Source: Modicisalibacter sp033446685 (GTDB taxonomy: Bacteria; Pseudomonadota; Gammaproteobacteria; Pseudomonadales; Halomonadaceae). From it: a stretch of 64,000 nt of DNA. The stretch covers positions 62,001 through 126,000 of the forward strand of contig NZ_JAWQLY010000012.1 of the NCBI RefSeq assembly GCF_033446685.1. Reading direction: 5' to 3'. The notes under the pieces are model-generated. The model did no database searches. It worked only from the letters and a program-made list of their open reading frames with translations, and had not been told where the DNA came from. This document shows, in pieces, positions 9,434-18,624 of the stretch. Numbering within the stretch: the stretch's first letter is position 1; each line of letters starts with the position of its first letter. Both the position numbers and the translations under genes were made by a program.

Positions 9434-10728
9434 CAGCCCTTGGCCTCTTCAGCATTGTCGCCAGCCTGGCTGCCGCCCGCTTGAGAGGCGCCCTCTCGAG
9501 CGCTCTTCTGCGAACCGTTTCGCGCGCTCTGGGCTTGCTGCTGGCTCTGCTTCTGCTGCTGGGTCGGCGGCGGCGTGCTATCCGCCTTGCCGTCGAAGGG
9601 CTGCGCTTCGATCGCCCGACCCGGCTGGGCGCTGGGCACATTGCTGACGACCACCCGCTGGCCGGCCTCTAGGCCGCTGCGTATGGCGATCCACGCCCCC
9701 GAGCGCTCGCCCAGTTCGACCGTCAACGGCTTGGCCTTTCCGTCAGCGTCGACGATAGAGACCTGCGGCCCCTCGCGGCCTTCGGTGACGGCGATCTCGG
9801 GCACCGCCAGCAGGTCCGGCAGGACCAGCCCGTCGAGAGTCAAGCGCACGAACTGGCCGGGCAGGAACAGCGCATCGGGATTGTCGAAGGTCGCCTGTGC
9901 CTGGACGGTACCGGTGTCCCGGTCGACCCGCGAACCGAGGAAGCTCAATTCGCCGCTCAGGCGGTCGTCGCCCAGCCCGCCACGCGACGAGGCGACCGGA
10001 GTGATCGGCCGCGACTCGTCACTCGCACGGCGCTGCATGCGGATCGCCATGGCATCCTCGGGTGGCAGCGAGAAACGCGCCTGCAACGTCTTCAATGGCG
10101 TTATGGTGGCGAGCATCTGGGGGGCTTGGACCAGATTGCCGACGTTGACCTCGCTCAAGCTGATCTGGCCTGCGACCGGCGCCTCGACGGTGCTGTAATC
10201 GAGATCCAGTTGGGCATCGTTCAGTGCCGCCTGGGCCTGAGCGACCGCCGCCTGGGCGGCGAGCAGGTCGGCACGCGCCTCGTCGCGCTGCTGCTGGCTG
10301 ACCGAATTCTGCTGGTAGAGGCGCTGGTAGCGCTCCCAGTTGCGCTGGGCGCGATACAGCTCGGCCTCGGCGCTCTCGAGATCGGCCTTGCGCTGGCTGA
10401 CCACCGCCTGATAGCGATCCGGCTCGATGACGAACAAGGATTGGCCCTTCTCGACGTGGGCGCCTTCGTCGAACTGGCGCTCTTGCAGCACACCGGTGAC
10501 CCGCGCCATCACATCGACCTGCTGCTCGCTGCGCAACAGCGCCGAGTACTGCTTGTCGACCGGCAGATCGCGCGGTTCGAGTTCCAGCACCTGCGCCTTG
10601 AGCGGCGGCTGTTGCTGCTGACCGCCGCCCGCCTGCTGCGCGGCATCCTCGCCACAGCCGGCCAGGCCCAGCGCCAGAACTAACAGCCACACCCAGCCCG
10701 AGCGACCCGCGCTCACCGGTATACGCAT
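9433..10728 (-). CDS. RND efflux periplasmic adaptor lipoprotein (AcrA/MexA-like)
   Basis: A 431-residue membrane-fusion protein. It has a lipoprotein signal with lipobox LGLAGC, so the mature protein should be anchored by a lipidated Cys. After it come the split lipoyl/barrel-sandwich domain, a coiled-coil hairpin (about residues 95-165, rich in Q, A and R) and beta-barrel domains, the standard order of AcrA-type adaptors. I placed the start at ATG 10728, which has AAGGG six or so bases upstream and gives a normal signal peptide; an in-frame upstream ATG would add 16 residues with no ribosome site and would run into the operator. The last 60 residues are Q/S/A-rich and disordered. Confidence 0.93.
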   Translation of the reverse strand: MRIPVSAGRSGWVWLLVLALGLAGCGEDAAQQAGGGQQQQPPLKAQVLELEPRDLPVDKQYSALLRSEQQVDVMARVTGVLQERQFDEGAHVEKGQSLFVIEPDRYQAVVSQRKADLESAEAELYRAQRNWERYQRLYQQNSVSQQQRDEARADLLAAQAAVAQAQAALNDAQLDLDYSTVEAPVAGQISLSEVNVGNLVQAPQMLATITPLKTLQARFSLPPEDAMAIRMQRRASDESRPITPVASSRGGLGDDRLSGELSFLGSRVDRDTGTVQAQATFDNPDALFLPGQFVRLTLDGLVLPDLLAVPEIAVTEGREGPQVSIVDADGKAKPLTVELGERSGAWIAIRSGLEAGQRVVVSNVPSAQPGRAIEAQPFDGKADSTPPPTQQQKQSQQQAQSARNGSQKSAREGASQAGGSQAGDNAEEAKG

Positions 10729-10772
10729 CGTATTATCCCTTAGTCTTGTCTCAGTTGGCCGGAAGCCTACAA

Positions 10773-10795
10773 CCATACACCAGTGAATGTAAACA
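10773..10795. promoter_or_regulatory. AcrR-like operator between the pump operon and its repressor gene
   Basis: The spacer between the divergent adaptor and TetR genes contains CCATACA, then a short centre, then GTGAATGTA. Set against the E. coli AcrR box, written from memory (CATACA, TTT, GTGAATGTA core), 16 of 23 positions agree over the aligned stretch, including the contiguous GTGAATGTA. Its placement 45 bases from the adaptor start and 68 from the regulator start fits control of both. Confidence 0.65.
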
Positions 10796-10862
10796 CTCGC
10801 CCGTTACGTTAAGATGACTTCAAAAAAGCTTCCCCATTTCGAACCCAGAGCACGCACGCGCC

Positions 10863-11483
10863 ATGCCCAGACGCACCAAAGCCGAAGCCGAAGCCACACG
10901 CGAGGCCCTGCTCGACGCCGCCGAATCGCTGTTTCACGACAAGGGTGTCGCACGCACCTCGCTCGAGCAGATCGCCCGTCACGCCGGCATGACCCGCGGC
11001 GCGGTCTATTGGCACTTCAAGAACAAGGCGGATTTGTTCCACGCCCTGCTCGAACGCGTGCGGCTACCCTTCGAGGAGCTCACCGAAGATATCGAGGCCG
11101 CTCATGGCAACGCCTCGCCGCTGGAGTGCATCCGCCTGGCCTGTCACGAGAGTTTCCAGCGCCTGGAGCAGCCCAGCTATCAGCGCATCCATTCGATCCT
11201 CATCCATCGCTGCGAATTCTTCAGCGACATCGATCCTTTGGAGATGCAGCGCCGCCTGAGCCGCGAGTGCTTCGGCGCGATGCTCGAGAAGTTCCAGCAG
11301 GCCGCGCAGTACGATCAGTTGAAAGCGACGCTATCGCCGGAGATGGCCACCGAGCTGCTGCAGTGTTGTCTCGGCGGGCTGTTTCACGACTGGCTGCGCG
11401 ATCCCCAGAATCACTCGTTGCGCGAACGCGGCGGGCCGATCGTCGACACCCTGTTCGAGTTGATGCGCCACGACGCCGGTTAG
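10863..11483 (+). CDS. TetR family repressor of the RND pump (AcrR-like)
   Basis: A 206-residue TetR-family protein. The N-terminal helix-turn-helix is clear (residues about 12-58, including TSLEQIARHAGMTRGAVYWHFKNKADLF), and the C-terminal helical part resembles the AcrR/TtgR ligand domain (family signature with YQRIHSILIHRCEF). It is transcribed away from the pump genes with 134 bases between starts, the classic layout for local repressors that release DNA on binding a pump substrate. Confidence 0.92.
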   Translation: MPRRTKAEAEATREALLDAAESLFHDKGVARTSLEQIARHAGMTRGAVYWHFKNKADLFHALLERVRLPFEELTEDIEAAHGNASPLECIRLACHESFQRLEQPSYQRIHSILIHRCEFFSDIDPLEMQRRLSRECFGAMLEKFQQAAQYDQLKATLSPEMATELLQCCLGGLFHDWLRDPQNHSLRERGGPIVDTLFELMRHDAG

Positions 11484-11509
11484 CCAGGCCAAGCTAGCCA
11501 ACCCGGCGT

Positions 11510-12346
11510 TCAGGCGAGCTCGGCGATGCTGCGCATCACGGCGCTGCGATAGCCGGCGCCGAACAGCAGCAGGTGGTTGAGCAGCGGGTAGAGCTGGAAC
11601 AGCGTCTGCCGGCGCGGCCAGTCGCTCGGCTCGTCACCGTCCCAGTAGGCTTCGAAGAAGGCCGCCCCAGGCGCGCCGAACAGCGTCAGCATCGCCAGGT
11701 CGACCTCGGGATAATGCCGGTAGACGGCAGGGTCGATGATCGCCGGGCCGCGCGCGGTATGCAGCACGTTACCCGACCATAGATCGCCGTGCACCAGGCT
11801 CGGCGGTGTATCGGGCAGCCACTCCTCCAGGCCTTGGGCGATGTCGTTCAGGGCGTCGAGGCCGGCGGCATCGAGCAGGCCGCGCTCGAAGCAGGCCTCG
11901 CCCAGCGGCAGCAGGCGATGCTCGCGCTGAAAGACCCGACCGTCGCTGCACGGCGTGTTGCGTTGCGGCGTGGGACCGCAGCGGTTGTCGCCCGACCAGC
12001 CATGACTGGTGCCGGTCACCGCGTGCAGTTCGCGCAGACCCTCACCCAGTTGCGCCTCGCCCCGGCGGCCGCTCGGCACGCTATCCAGCGCCTCCATGAT
12101 CAGCAGGTCGCCGTCGAGCGCGACCACCTCCGGCACGATCAGCGAGCTGCCGGCCTCGCGCAGCGCGCGCAGGCCGTCGGCCTCCGCCGCCAGCGTCTCG
12201 GCGTCATCCTGCTTGACCACCAGCTCGCCCTGGGCGGTCGCCAATCGCCAGACCGCGGCGATGTCACCGCCCGCCAGCGGCTGGGGCTCGCCGCGCGCAA
12301 CGATACCGAGTGCCGCGAGGCGCGCCAGCCAATCCGGACGTGTCAT
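11510..12346 (-). CDS. Fructosamine kinase family protein
   Basis: A 278-residue member of the fructosamine/ketosamine-3-kinase family, which phosphorylates sugar-amine adducts on proteins or small molecules so that they decompose (deglycation). The catalytic loop SLVHGDLWSGN holds the base Asp188, and the metal-binding IDPAVYRHYPEVDLAM follows, both hallmarks of the aminoglycoside-phosphotransferase fold in this family. The start has a strong ribosome site (AGGAGGAG). It lies 36 bases downstream of the KefC-type gene on the same strand. No transit or signal sequence. Protein versus small-molecule substrate is not resolvable. Confidence 0.88.
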   Translation of the reverse strand: MTRPDWLARLAALGIVARGEPQPLAGGDIAAVWRLATAQGELVVKQDDAETLAAEADGLRALREAGSSLIVPEVVALDGDLLIMEALDSVPSGRRGEAQLGEGLRELHAVTGTSHGWSGDNRCGPTPQRNTPCSDGRVFQREHRLLPLGEACFERGLLDAAGLDALNDIAQGLEEWLPDTPPSLVHGDLWSGNVLHTARGPAIIDPAVYRHYPEVDLAMLTLFGAPGAAFFEAYWDGDEPSDWPRRQTLFQLYPLLNHLLLFGAGYRSAVMRSIAELA

Positions 12347-12382
12347 GGCTCCTCCTGGTTGTCGTCGGTGCGTTCGTGCGTA

Positions 12383-14209
12383 TCAGTTGACTTCCGGCTC
12401 GCTGCGCGCGACGCCGGGCGTATCGCCATGCAGCGAGCCATGGCTGGCCCTGTCGTTGAGCTCCTTCTGGAACAGCGAACTCAGCTCCGCCATCGCCGCC
12501 CGCTCGTTGGCGACCAGCGACTCTTCGTCATGGCGAATCTCGTAGGAATCCTTGAGCAGCTTGTTGTCGAAGTCGCGGAAGGTGCGCACCGCGTCCATGG
12601 CGTTGGAACTGGGATATCCCACGCCCTTGAGTACTTCCAGGCTCATCTCCATGCTCGCCGCGAAGGTCTCGCGGACCACCGCCTCGACGCCGAGCTCCAT
12701 CAATTGCCAGGCATGATGGCGGTTGCGCGCCCGGGCGAAGATCTTGAGCTCGGGGAAATGGTCACGCGCCATACGGGCGATGCGCGTGGTGATCTCGACG
12801 TCGTCGACGGCGATCACCAGCACCCGGGCCTGCTCGGCGCCGGCGGCGCGCAGCAGATCCGGACGCGACGCATCGGCGTAATAGATCTGAGAGCCGAAGC
12901 GGCGAATGAACTCGACCTGACGGATGTTGGGATCGAGCGCGGTGAAGCTGATGTCCTGGGTCTTGAGGACGCGGGCGACCATCTGGCCGAAACGCCCCAA
13001 CCCGGCGATCAGTACCGGCGGCGTCTGTTCGCCGAAATCGCCATCGAACGGACGCTTGTCCTTGAAACGATTGCCGAGGCGCTCGCCGGCCTGATAGAGA
13101 AACGGCGTCAACGCCATGGTCAGCGTCACCGCGGCGACGCACAGGCTGGCGATGCGCGCCTCGAATACCCCGGCGCTGACCGCGGCGGTCAGCAGCACGA
13201 AGTCGAACTCGCCACCCTGGGCGATGGCCGCCGCCAGGCGCGGTATCTCGGGCTTGGGCAGGCGTGCCGCCAACCCCACCAGCGCGATCACGATCAGCTT
13301 GGCGATTAGCAGGCCGAGCGTGATGCCCAGCACCCAGAATAGATTGTCGAAGACCAGGGCCAGATTCACCGACATGCCCACGGCGATGAAGAACAGCCCC
13401 AGCAGCAGGCCCTTGAAGGGCTCGATATTGGCTTCCAGCTCGTGACGATAGACGGTATCGGCCAGCAGCACGCCCCCCAGGAAGGCACCCAGCGCCATCG
13501 ACAGACCGGCCCATTCCATGACCAGCGCCATGCCCAGCACCATGAATAGCGCCGCGGCGGTGAACACTTCATGGACCTCGCTACGGGCGACGAAGGCCAG
13601 CACCCGCGGGAACACCAGCCGGCCGAAGACGATCGCAGCCACGACCATGCCGACGCCCCGCAGCACCTGGATCCAGGTATCGCCCGAGGCGACGCTGATC
13701 TCGTTGGCGAACAGCGGCAACAGCGCCAGTAGCGGGATGACCGCCAGATCCTGGAACAGCAGGATGGCGAACGCCGCCTGACCGTGAGGGCTGGCCAATT
13801 GGTGGCGTTCGTTGAGCACCTGCAGCGCGAAGGCGGTCGATGACAGCGCCAGGATCAGGCCGAGCAGGACCGACACTTCGAGGGTCAGCCCCAGTACCAA
13901 CCCGAGCGGTGTCAGCAGCGCCGCGCAGCCTGCCAGTTGCAGGCTGCCCAGCCCCAGCAGGCGCTTGCGCATGGTCCACAAGCGTGCCGGTTCGAGTTCC
14001 AGGCCGATCAGGAACAGCAGCATCACCACCCCGAACTCGGCGAAGTGCAGCACCGTTTCCGGCTCGGCGATGAAGCCGGTGATCGACGGACCGAGCACCA
14101 GTCCGGCAGCCAGGTAACCGAGAATCGAGCCCAACCCCAGGCGCTGGAACAGCGGTACGGCGATGATCGCCGCGCCCAGCAGCACGGCAGCTTCGAACAG
14201 AAAATCCAT
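12383..14209 (-). CDS. KefB/KefC-type glutathione-gated K+/H+ antiporter
   Basis: A 608-residue monovalent cation:proton antiporter-2 protein. Residues 1-380 are a twelve-helix CPA2 exchanger domain with FLIGLELEPARLW and the AFLGGVLLADT region; residues about 400-520 are a TrkA-N (RCK) domain with the nucleotide-binding GLGRFGQMVARVL and an acidic residue in TALDPN. This order is that of KefB/KefC, which expel K+ and take up H+ when glutathione adducts of electrophiles bind the RCK domain. No KefF/KefG-like quinone reductase is next to it. The last 45 residues are a variable charged tail. Confidence 0.9.
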   Translation of the reverse strand: MDFLFEAAVLLGAAIIAVPLFQRLGLGSILGYLAAGLVLGPSITGFIAEPETVLHFAEFGVVMLLFLIGLELEPARLWTMRKRLLGLGSLQLAGCAALLTPLGLVLGLTLEVSVLLGLILALSSTAFALQVLNERHQLASPHGQAAFAILLFQDLAVIPLLALLPLFANEISVASGDTWIQVLRGVGMVVAAIVFGRLVFPRVLAFVARSEVHEVFTAAALFMVLGMALVMEWAGLSMALGAFLGGVLLADTVYRHELEANIEPFKGLLLGLFFIAVGMSVNLALVFDNLFWVLGITLGLLIAKLIVIALVGLAARLPKPEIPRLAAAIAQGGEFDFVLLTAAVSAGVFEARIASLCVAAVTLTMALTPFLYQAGERLGNRFKDKRPFDGDFGEQTPPVLIAGLGRFGQMVARVLKTQDISFTALDPNIRQVEFIRRFGSQIYYADASRPDLLRAAGAEQARVLVIAVDDVEITTRIARMARDHFPELKIFARARNRHHAWQLMELGVEAVVRETFAASMEMSLEVLKGVGYPSSNAMDAVRTFRDFDNKLLKDSYEIRHDEESLVANERAAMAELSSLFQKELNDRASHGSLHGDTPGVARSEPEVN

Positions 14210-14289
14210 GTCGGTCGATCCTCACAAGCCTCGGATGCATGCTACAGCGAGCGCCTCCCGCTCGGCCAGAGAGCGGGTCGCCGTGGCGC

Positions 14290-15432
14290 TCAATCGCGGC
14301 GAAACGGTAGGCGGGCCTCGGCGGCCAGGTGATAGGCCGCGACATGCGCGCGCTCCTCGGCACAGAAACGGGCGACGGCGCGGCGAAAATCGGGATGAAC
14401 GATATGATGCAACGAACGCAGCCGGCGCGGCGCGAATCCGCGGCTGAGCTTGTGCTCGCCCTGGGTGCCGGGGTCGAAGCGCGTCAGGGCGTTGGCCAGG
14501 CAGTGCTCGATGCCCTGGTAGTAGCAGGTTTCGAAATGCAGGCAGTCGGCCTCGACCTCGCTGCCCCAGTAGCGACCATAGAGGGTATCGCTGCCCTGCA
14601 GGCACAGCGCGGCGGCGACCGGTCGTTCGCCGTGAAGTGCCTGTATCAGCAGCAATGCATCGGGCATCGTCTCGCGCAGGCGGCGAAAGAAGTCCAGCGT
14701 CAGGTAGGGCTGCTGGCCGCGCTCGAAATAGGTCATCTGGTAGCAGCGATAGAAATGCTCCAGCGCGGCCGCGTCGATCGCCTGGCCGGAAAGCCGGCGC
14801 ATCGTCAGGCCCTGCTCGGCGACCCGCCGACGTTCGCGCTTCACCTCCTTGCGACGCTTGGCGCTCATCGCGGCGAGAAACCCCTCGAAGTCGCCGAAGC
14901 CGCGATCCCGCCACTGGAACTGCACCGCCTGGCGTTCGAGCAGTTCGGGACACACCGCCAGCCAGTCGTCGACCTCGTCGTCCTCGGCGAACAGCAGGTG
15001 CCAGCTGGACAGCGCATCGTCGCAGCAATGCCCGGCCAGCGCCGCGATTACCGTTCGCCGCTGGGACGCATCGAGGGCAACCGAGGTCAGCAGCCGCGGG
15101 CCGGGCACCGGCGTAAAGGGAATCGCCGTCAGGCCCTTGGGATAGTAGGCGCCACCGGCGCGCTCCCAGGCGTCCGCCCAGGCCCAGTCGAAGACGTACT
15201 CGCCATAGGAGTGATCCTTGCGATAGCGCGGCAACGCGGCGACGAGTTCGCCGCCGACCCGGACCAGTAAGTGCTGCGGCATCCAGCCGCTCGCCGGACT
15301 CACCGCCCCGCTGGCTTCGAGGGCATAGAGGAATTCATGACGCAAAAAGGGCTGATCGGCCGGCACCAGCGCATTCCAGCCCGCTACCGGCGCCTGTTCC
15401 ATGGCCTCGATCGTCTCGACCTCGAACTGCAT
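14290..15432 (-). CDS. FemAB/GNAT-like acyltransferase (peptidogalycan biosynthesis-like, DUF482)
   Basis: A 380-residue cytoplasmic protein whose conserved landmarks (PFLRHEFLYALE near the start, a central AKRRKEVKRERR basic stretch, then DTLYGRYWGS and HFETCYYQGIEHCL) are those of the DUF482 branch of the GNAT superfamily, often labelled peptidogalycan biosynthesis protein. The acceptor is not established for this family. I chose ATG 15432 because it has a near-perfect GGGAGGA ribosome site; an upstream in-frame ATG adds 14 residues without support. It is upstream of the KefC-type gene by 80 bases on the same strand. Confidence 0.85.
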   Translation of the reverse strand: MQFEVETIEAMEQAPVAGWNALVPADQPFLRHEFLYALEASGAVSPASGWMPQHLLVRVGGELVAALPRYRKDHSYGEYVFDWAWADAWERAGGAYYPKGLTAIPFTPVPGPRLLTSVALDASQRRTVIAALAGHCCDDALSSWHLLFAEDDEVDDWLAVCPELLERQAVQFQWRDRGFGDFEGFLAAMSAKRRKEVKRERRRVAEQGLTMRRLSGQAIDAAALEHFYRCYQMTYFERGQQPYLTLDFFRRLRETMPDALLLIQALHGERPVAAALCLQGSDTLYGRYWGSEVEADCLHFETCYYQGIEHCLANALTRFDPGTQGEHKLSRGFAPRRLRSLHHIVHPDFRRAVARFCAEERAHVAAYHLAAEARLPFRRD

Positions 15433-15559
15433 CCCATCCTCCCTGTCGTCGCACTGCGCCGATAACGGGCGCATGTTGTACGCCTGTCTTTGCGTCCGCT
15501 AGTGATAAGGTATCGCCATCCACGACGCGCGCGGTCAACGCCGCGCGAGCGAAGTCACA

Positions 15560-15886
15560 ATGAGCGCGAAGCATAAAGAGAGCCAAGCCATGGACCGACG
15601 CCCCACGACCACGCCACCCGCCACCGCCGACGCCACCAACCTGATGGCCATTGCCGCTTTCGCGCTCAGCGTGCTGTCGGTGTTCGTCGCCCCCGCGGCC
15701 GTCGCCGGTGTGGTCTGCGGCCACCTCGCCCGCCATCGAATTCGCCGCAGCGGCGAACGCGGCGACAGCTGGGCACTGGCCGCACTGATCATCGGTTACC
15801 TGATGATCGTGTTGGCGCTGGGTGGATTGCTGCTGTTCGGCGGCTTCATGCTGACCGTGTTCGGCATCATGGCGTTCACCGTCTAG
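15560..15886 (+). CDS. DUF4190 small membrane protein
   Basis: A 108-residue protein with two hydrophobic segments (about residues 28-50 and 70-105) separated by CGHLARHRIRRSGERGDSWALAAL. The first helix, the short GHLAxxxI turn and the second helix are the DUF4190 pattern; function is unknown. A second possible start at ATG 15590 has a better spaced AAGAGAG ribosome site and would shorten the protein by ten residues. It stands alone, divergent from the acyltransferase gene and convergent with the dienelactone hydrolase gene. Confidence 0.75.
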   Translation: MSAKHKESQAMDRRPTTTPPATADATNLMAIAAFALSVLSVFVAPAAVAGVVCGHLARHRIRRSGERGDSWALAALIIGYLMIVLALGGLLLFGGFMLTVFGIMAFTV

Positions 15887-15908
15887 CCAGCATCTTTGGC
15901 ACTCGCGA

Positions 15909-15942
15909 CCGGCCCGCCGCCGGGTTGCGGCGAGCGGGCCGG
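15909..15942. terminator. GC-rich hairpin between convergent genes
   Basis: CCGGCCCGC and GCGGGCCGG form a 9-bp stem around an inner CGCC/GGCG stem. It sits between the DUF4190 gene and the dienelactone hydrolase gene, whose 3' ends face each other. No T run follows on either strand, so it may block read-through weakly or only stabilise the ends. Confidence 0.4.
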
Positions 15943-15990
15943 GAGAAGCGAAAATCGTGGAGCCGTATCGCTAGTCGGGAGTGCCCCGCA

Positions 15991-16842
15991 TCAGTTCCCG
16001 TTGAGCGCCTTGTCCAGCGCCAGCAGCGCGGCCTGCCAGGAGGCGGCATCCGCCGCGGCATTGTAGGCCAGCGGCAGGCCGTTCTCTTCGCCTATTTCAG
16101 TGGCGTCGGGATTGCTGAAGGCATGCTTGGCCTGCGGATAGTTGATCACCTTGATAGTGGCGCCCTGGCTCTTGAGCTTGGCGGCCATGGCCTTCAGCGC
16201 GTCACGCTTGACCAGAGGATCGTCGGCGCCGTTGTGCAGCTGGACGATGCCATCGAAGGGCTGCGGCTTGTCGACCGCCTGAGTGGGGCTGCCGTGAAAG
16301 CTGATCGCGGCCTCGATGGGCATGCCGGCCAGCGCCATGTTCATCACCACCCCACCGCCGAAGCAGTAGCCGATCGCCGCGATATGATCGCCATCGACCG
16401 CCGGGTTTTCGCGCAGTTTGGCCATCGCCGCCTCGAGACTCGCGCGCGCCGTCGGCCAGTCCTGCATCACCCGGCTGGAGAACTCGCCCGCTTCGTCGGG
16501 GTGGCTGGTGGCCTGGCCGTTGCCGTACATGTCGACCGCCAGGGCGACGAAGCCCAGCGCAGCCAGCTGATCGGCCCGGTGCTTGACGTAATCGTTGAGG
16601 CCCCACCACTCGTGGACGATCAACACCGCCGGGCGCGGCTCGGGGTCGGCGACGTTGCGCGCCAGGTAGCCCTGGTAGGTCTTGCCGCCGGTCGAGTATT
16701 CGAAGACCTCGCCCTGGACCCGCGGCCCCTGATCGATGGTCACGGTGGGTGCGGCCGCTTCGCCGGTCGCTTCCTGGGCAATCGCCAGCGGGGCAACGGC
16801 CAGCGCGGGAATCAACCACATCAGCTTGAACAGGGTGCGCAT
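15991..16842 (-). CDS. Secreted dienelactone hydrolase family protein
   Basis: A 283-residue alpha/beta hydrolase of the dienelactone hydrolase family with an N-terminal signal peptide (MRTLFKLMWLIPALAV then a cleavage site near AIAQEA), so it should be periplasmic. The catalytic triad is recognisable: nucleophile Cys160 in GYCFGGG, Asp in NGADDPLV, and His in AKHAFSN. An EWWG segment typical of the family precedes it. I chose ATG 16842, which has GAGGAA at good spacing; frames upstream add residues without a ribosome site. It begins 8 bases after the diguanylate cyclase stop, so the two are probably co-transcribed. Substrate unknown. Confidence 0.88.
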   Translation of the reverse strand: MRTLFKLMWLIPALAVAPLAIAQEATGEAAAPTVTIDQGPRVQGEVFEYSTGGKTYQGYLARNVADPEPRPAVLIVHEWWGLNDYVKHRADQLAALGFVALAVDMYGNGQATSHPDEAGEFSSRVMQDWPTARASLEAAMAKLRENPAVDGDHIAAIGYCFGGGVVMNMALAGMPIEAAISFHGSPTQAVDKPQPFDGIVQLHNGADDPLVKRDALKAMAAKLKSQGATIKVINYPQAKHAFSNPDATEIGEENGLPLAYNAAADAASWQAALLALDKALNGN

Positions 16843-16850
16843 AGGTTTCC

Positions 16851-18623
16851 TCATTTTTGGTCTTTGCTTGACTGCACGGACTCTAGTGTCGCACGCCACT
16901 CGGCCAGTGCCTGCTGAACCCGGTTGCGGCCCTGGTGCTTGGCTTCGTACAAGCCCATGTCGGCACGATGCATGAGCGCGTCGGGCGGTTCATCGTCGCG
17001 GCGCTCGGCGACGCCGAAGCTGACGGTGAAATTGAGCCACTGGCCATGGAATTCGACGCGTACGTTCTCGAACTTGCGTCGCAGCCGCTCGGCGAGCATA
17101 GCCGCCTCGACCAGCGACTGGCCATCCAGCATCAGCGCGAACTCCTCACCGCCGATGCGGCCGAAGAGATCGTCGGCGCGCAGCGTGCTGCGGCAGATCT
17201 CCCCCACGCTGGCAAGCACCAGGTCACCGGCGGCGTGTCCCCAAGTATCATTGATCGCCTTGAAATGGTCGATGTCGAAGTACACCAGCGATAGCCGGGT
17301 GTCACGGCTGCCGACGCCCTCCAGCTCGCCGCGCAGGCAGCCCAGGAAGGCGCCGCGATTGAGCGCGCCGGTCAGGCTGTCGGTGGTCGATAGCTCGTGC
17401 AGCTTGACCTCGCGCTGCTTGCGCTCGGTGATGTCGCGGGCGACGGCCAAAAGCCAGTCATGCTGACCGTTGAGTGAGTTCATGTAGGGCGAACAGCCGA
17501 CCTCCAGCCAGACATAGTGCCCCCGAGCATGGCGCACCCGCATTTCGAGTTGCGCCCCATGGTCGCTGGCTATCGCTTCGGCGATACGCCGCTGCACGTG
17601 TGGCGCGTCATCGGGCGGCAACAACTCGAGCAGCGCGCGTAACTGCAGCGTATCGGGGGCATGACCGAGGATGCGCTCGACCGAGGGCGAGACGAAGCGG
17701 CACAAGCCGTCGGCGTCGATCAGCAGGATCAGATCGCTGACGTTCTCGACGATGAAACGGTAGCGACGCTCGCTGTCGACCAGCGCCAGTTGGGCCTGCT
17801 TGCGTAGCGTGACGTCCTCGCAGAAGCCGTGCCACAGCACGCTGCCATCGACCTGACGCTCGGGAGTCGCGCGACCCTGGACCCAGCGTGGATGACCGTC
17901 GGGATGGCGATAGCGGAACTCATACCGCCAGACGCTCAGCCGCCGGGCGCTGCGATGCACGCTATGCCACAGGCCCTCTAGGTCGTCGGGATGGACGCGT
18001 CCGATTGCCGCCGAGGCATCGTTCATGACGGCTCGCGCCGGCAGCCCGAAGAGACGCTGGGCGCCGGCGCTGACGAACGGGAAACTCAGCTCGCCGCCAG
18101 CGCTCAGGCGACACTGGTAGAGCGCTCCCGGCAGCTGCTCGCCCAGCTTGGCGAAACGCTCGAGCAGGGCCTGGCGCTCGGTGACATCGACCAGCGAGCC
18201 GACCAGCTCGGTCACCTCGCCATGCTCATCACAATGCAGCGCGATGTCGTCCTGCAGGTGATGGACGCTGCCGTCGCGGTGGGTCAACGAATAATGCAGG
18301 CTCAGATGGCGCTTGCCAGTGCGGCGCGCCTCGTCGAGGCGTGCCAGCAGCGTGTCCCGGGTCTCAACGTCGAGCCGCTCGAGCCACAACTGCGGTCGCT
18401 CGCGCAACGCCTGTCGCTCGAGACCGCTGAGATCGGCGATATTGGCCCCCAGGTAATGCAGCCGTCCCAGCCACCAGTCGCGATCGGTGGCGTACACCAC
18501 GGCGGGCGATGCGCCCAATAGCGCATCCATGAAACGCGGCAGTAGTTGCAATGACGATGCCGGCATGCCTTGCGGCCCCCACGTGAGTTCCTTGTATACC
18601 GCGTCGCAGCTTCCCAGAGGCAT
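16851..18623 (-). CDS. PAS-PAS-PAS-GGDEF diguanylate cyclase
   Basis: A 590-residue soluble sensor protein. Three PAS domains (about residues 28-145, 155-285 and 290-410, the last two with PAC motifs such as DVTLRKQAQ and DITERKQRE) lead to a GGDEF domain. The active-site motif is GGEEF (491-495) and an inhibitory RxxD site, RADD (482-485), lies five residues before it, so it should make cyclic di-GMP and be product-inhibited. No membrane segment is seen, so it senses a cytoplasmic cue. An alternative start at ATG 18566 would remove 19 residues. It begins one base after the stop of a small upstream gene and is followed closely by the secreted hydrolase. Confidence 0.92.
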   Translation of the reverse strand: MPLGSCDAVYKELTWGPQGMPASSLQLLPRFMDALLGASPAVVYATDRDWWLGRLHYLGANIADLSGLERQALRERPQLWLERLDVETRDTLLARLDEARRTGKRHLSLHYSLTHRDGSVHHLQDDIALHCDEHGEVTELVGSLVDVTERQALLERFAKLGEQLPGALYQCRLSAGGELSFPFVSAGAQRLFGLPARAVMNDASAAIGRVHPDDLEGLWHSVHRSARRLSVWRYEFRYRHPDGHPRWVQGRATPERQVDGSVLWHGFCEDVTLRKQAQLALVDSERRYRFIVENVSDLILLIDADGLCRFVSPSVERILGHAPDTLQLRALLELLPPDDAPHVQRRIAEAIASDHGAQLEMRVRHARGHYVWLEVGCSPYMNSLNGQHDWLLAVARDITERKQREVKLHELSTTDSLTGALNRGAFLGCLRGELEGVGSRDTRLSLVYFDIDHFKAINDTWGHAAGDLVLASVGEICRSTLRADDLFGRIGGEEFALMLDGQSLVEAAMLAERLRRKFENVRVEFHGQWLNFTVSFGVAERRDDEPPDALMHRADMGLYEAKHQGRNRVQQALAEWRATLESVQSSKDQK

Positions 18624-18624
18624 T

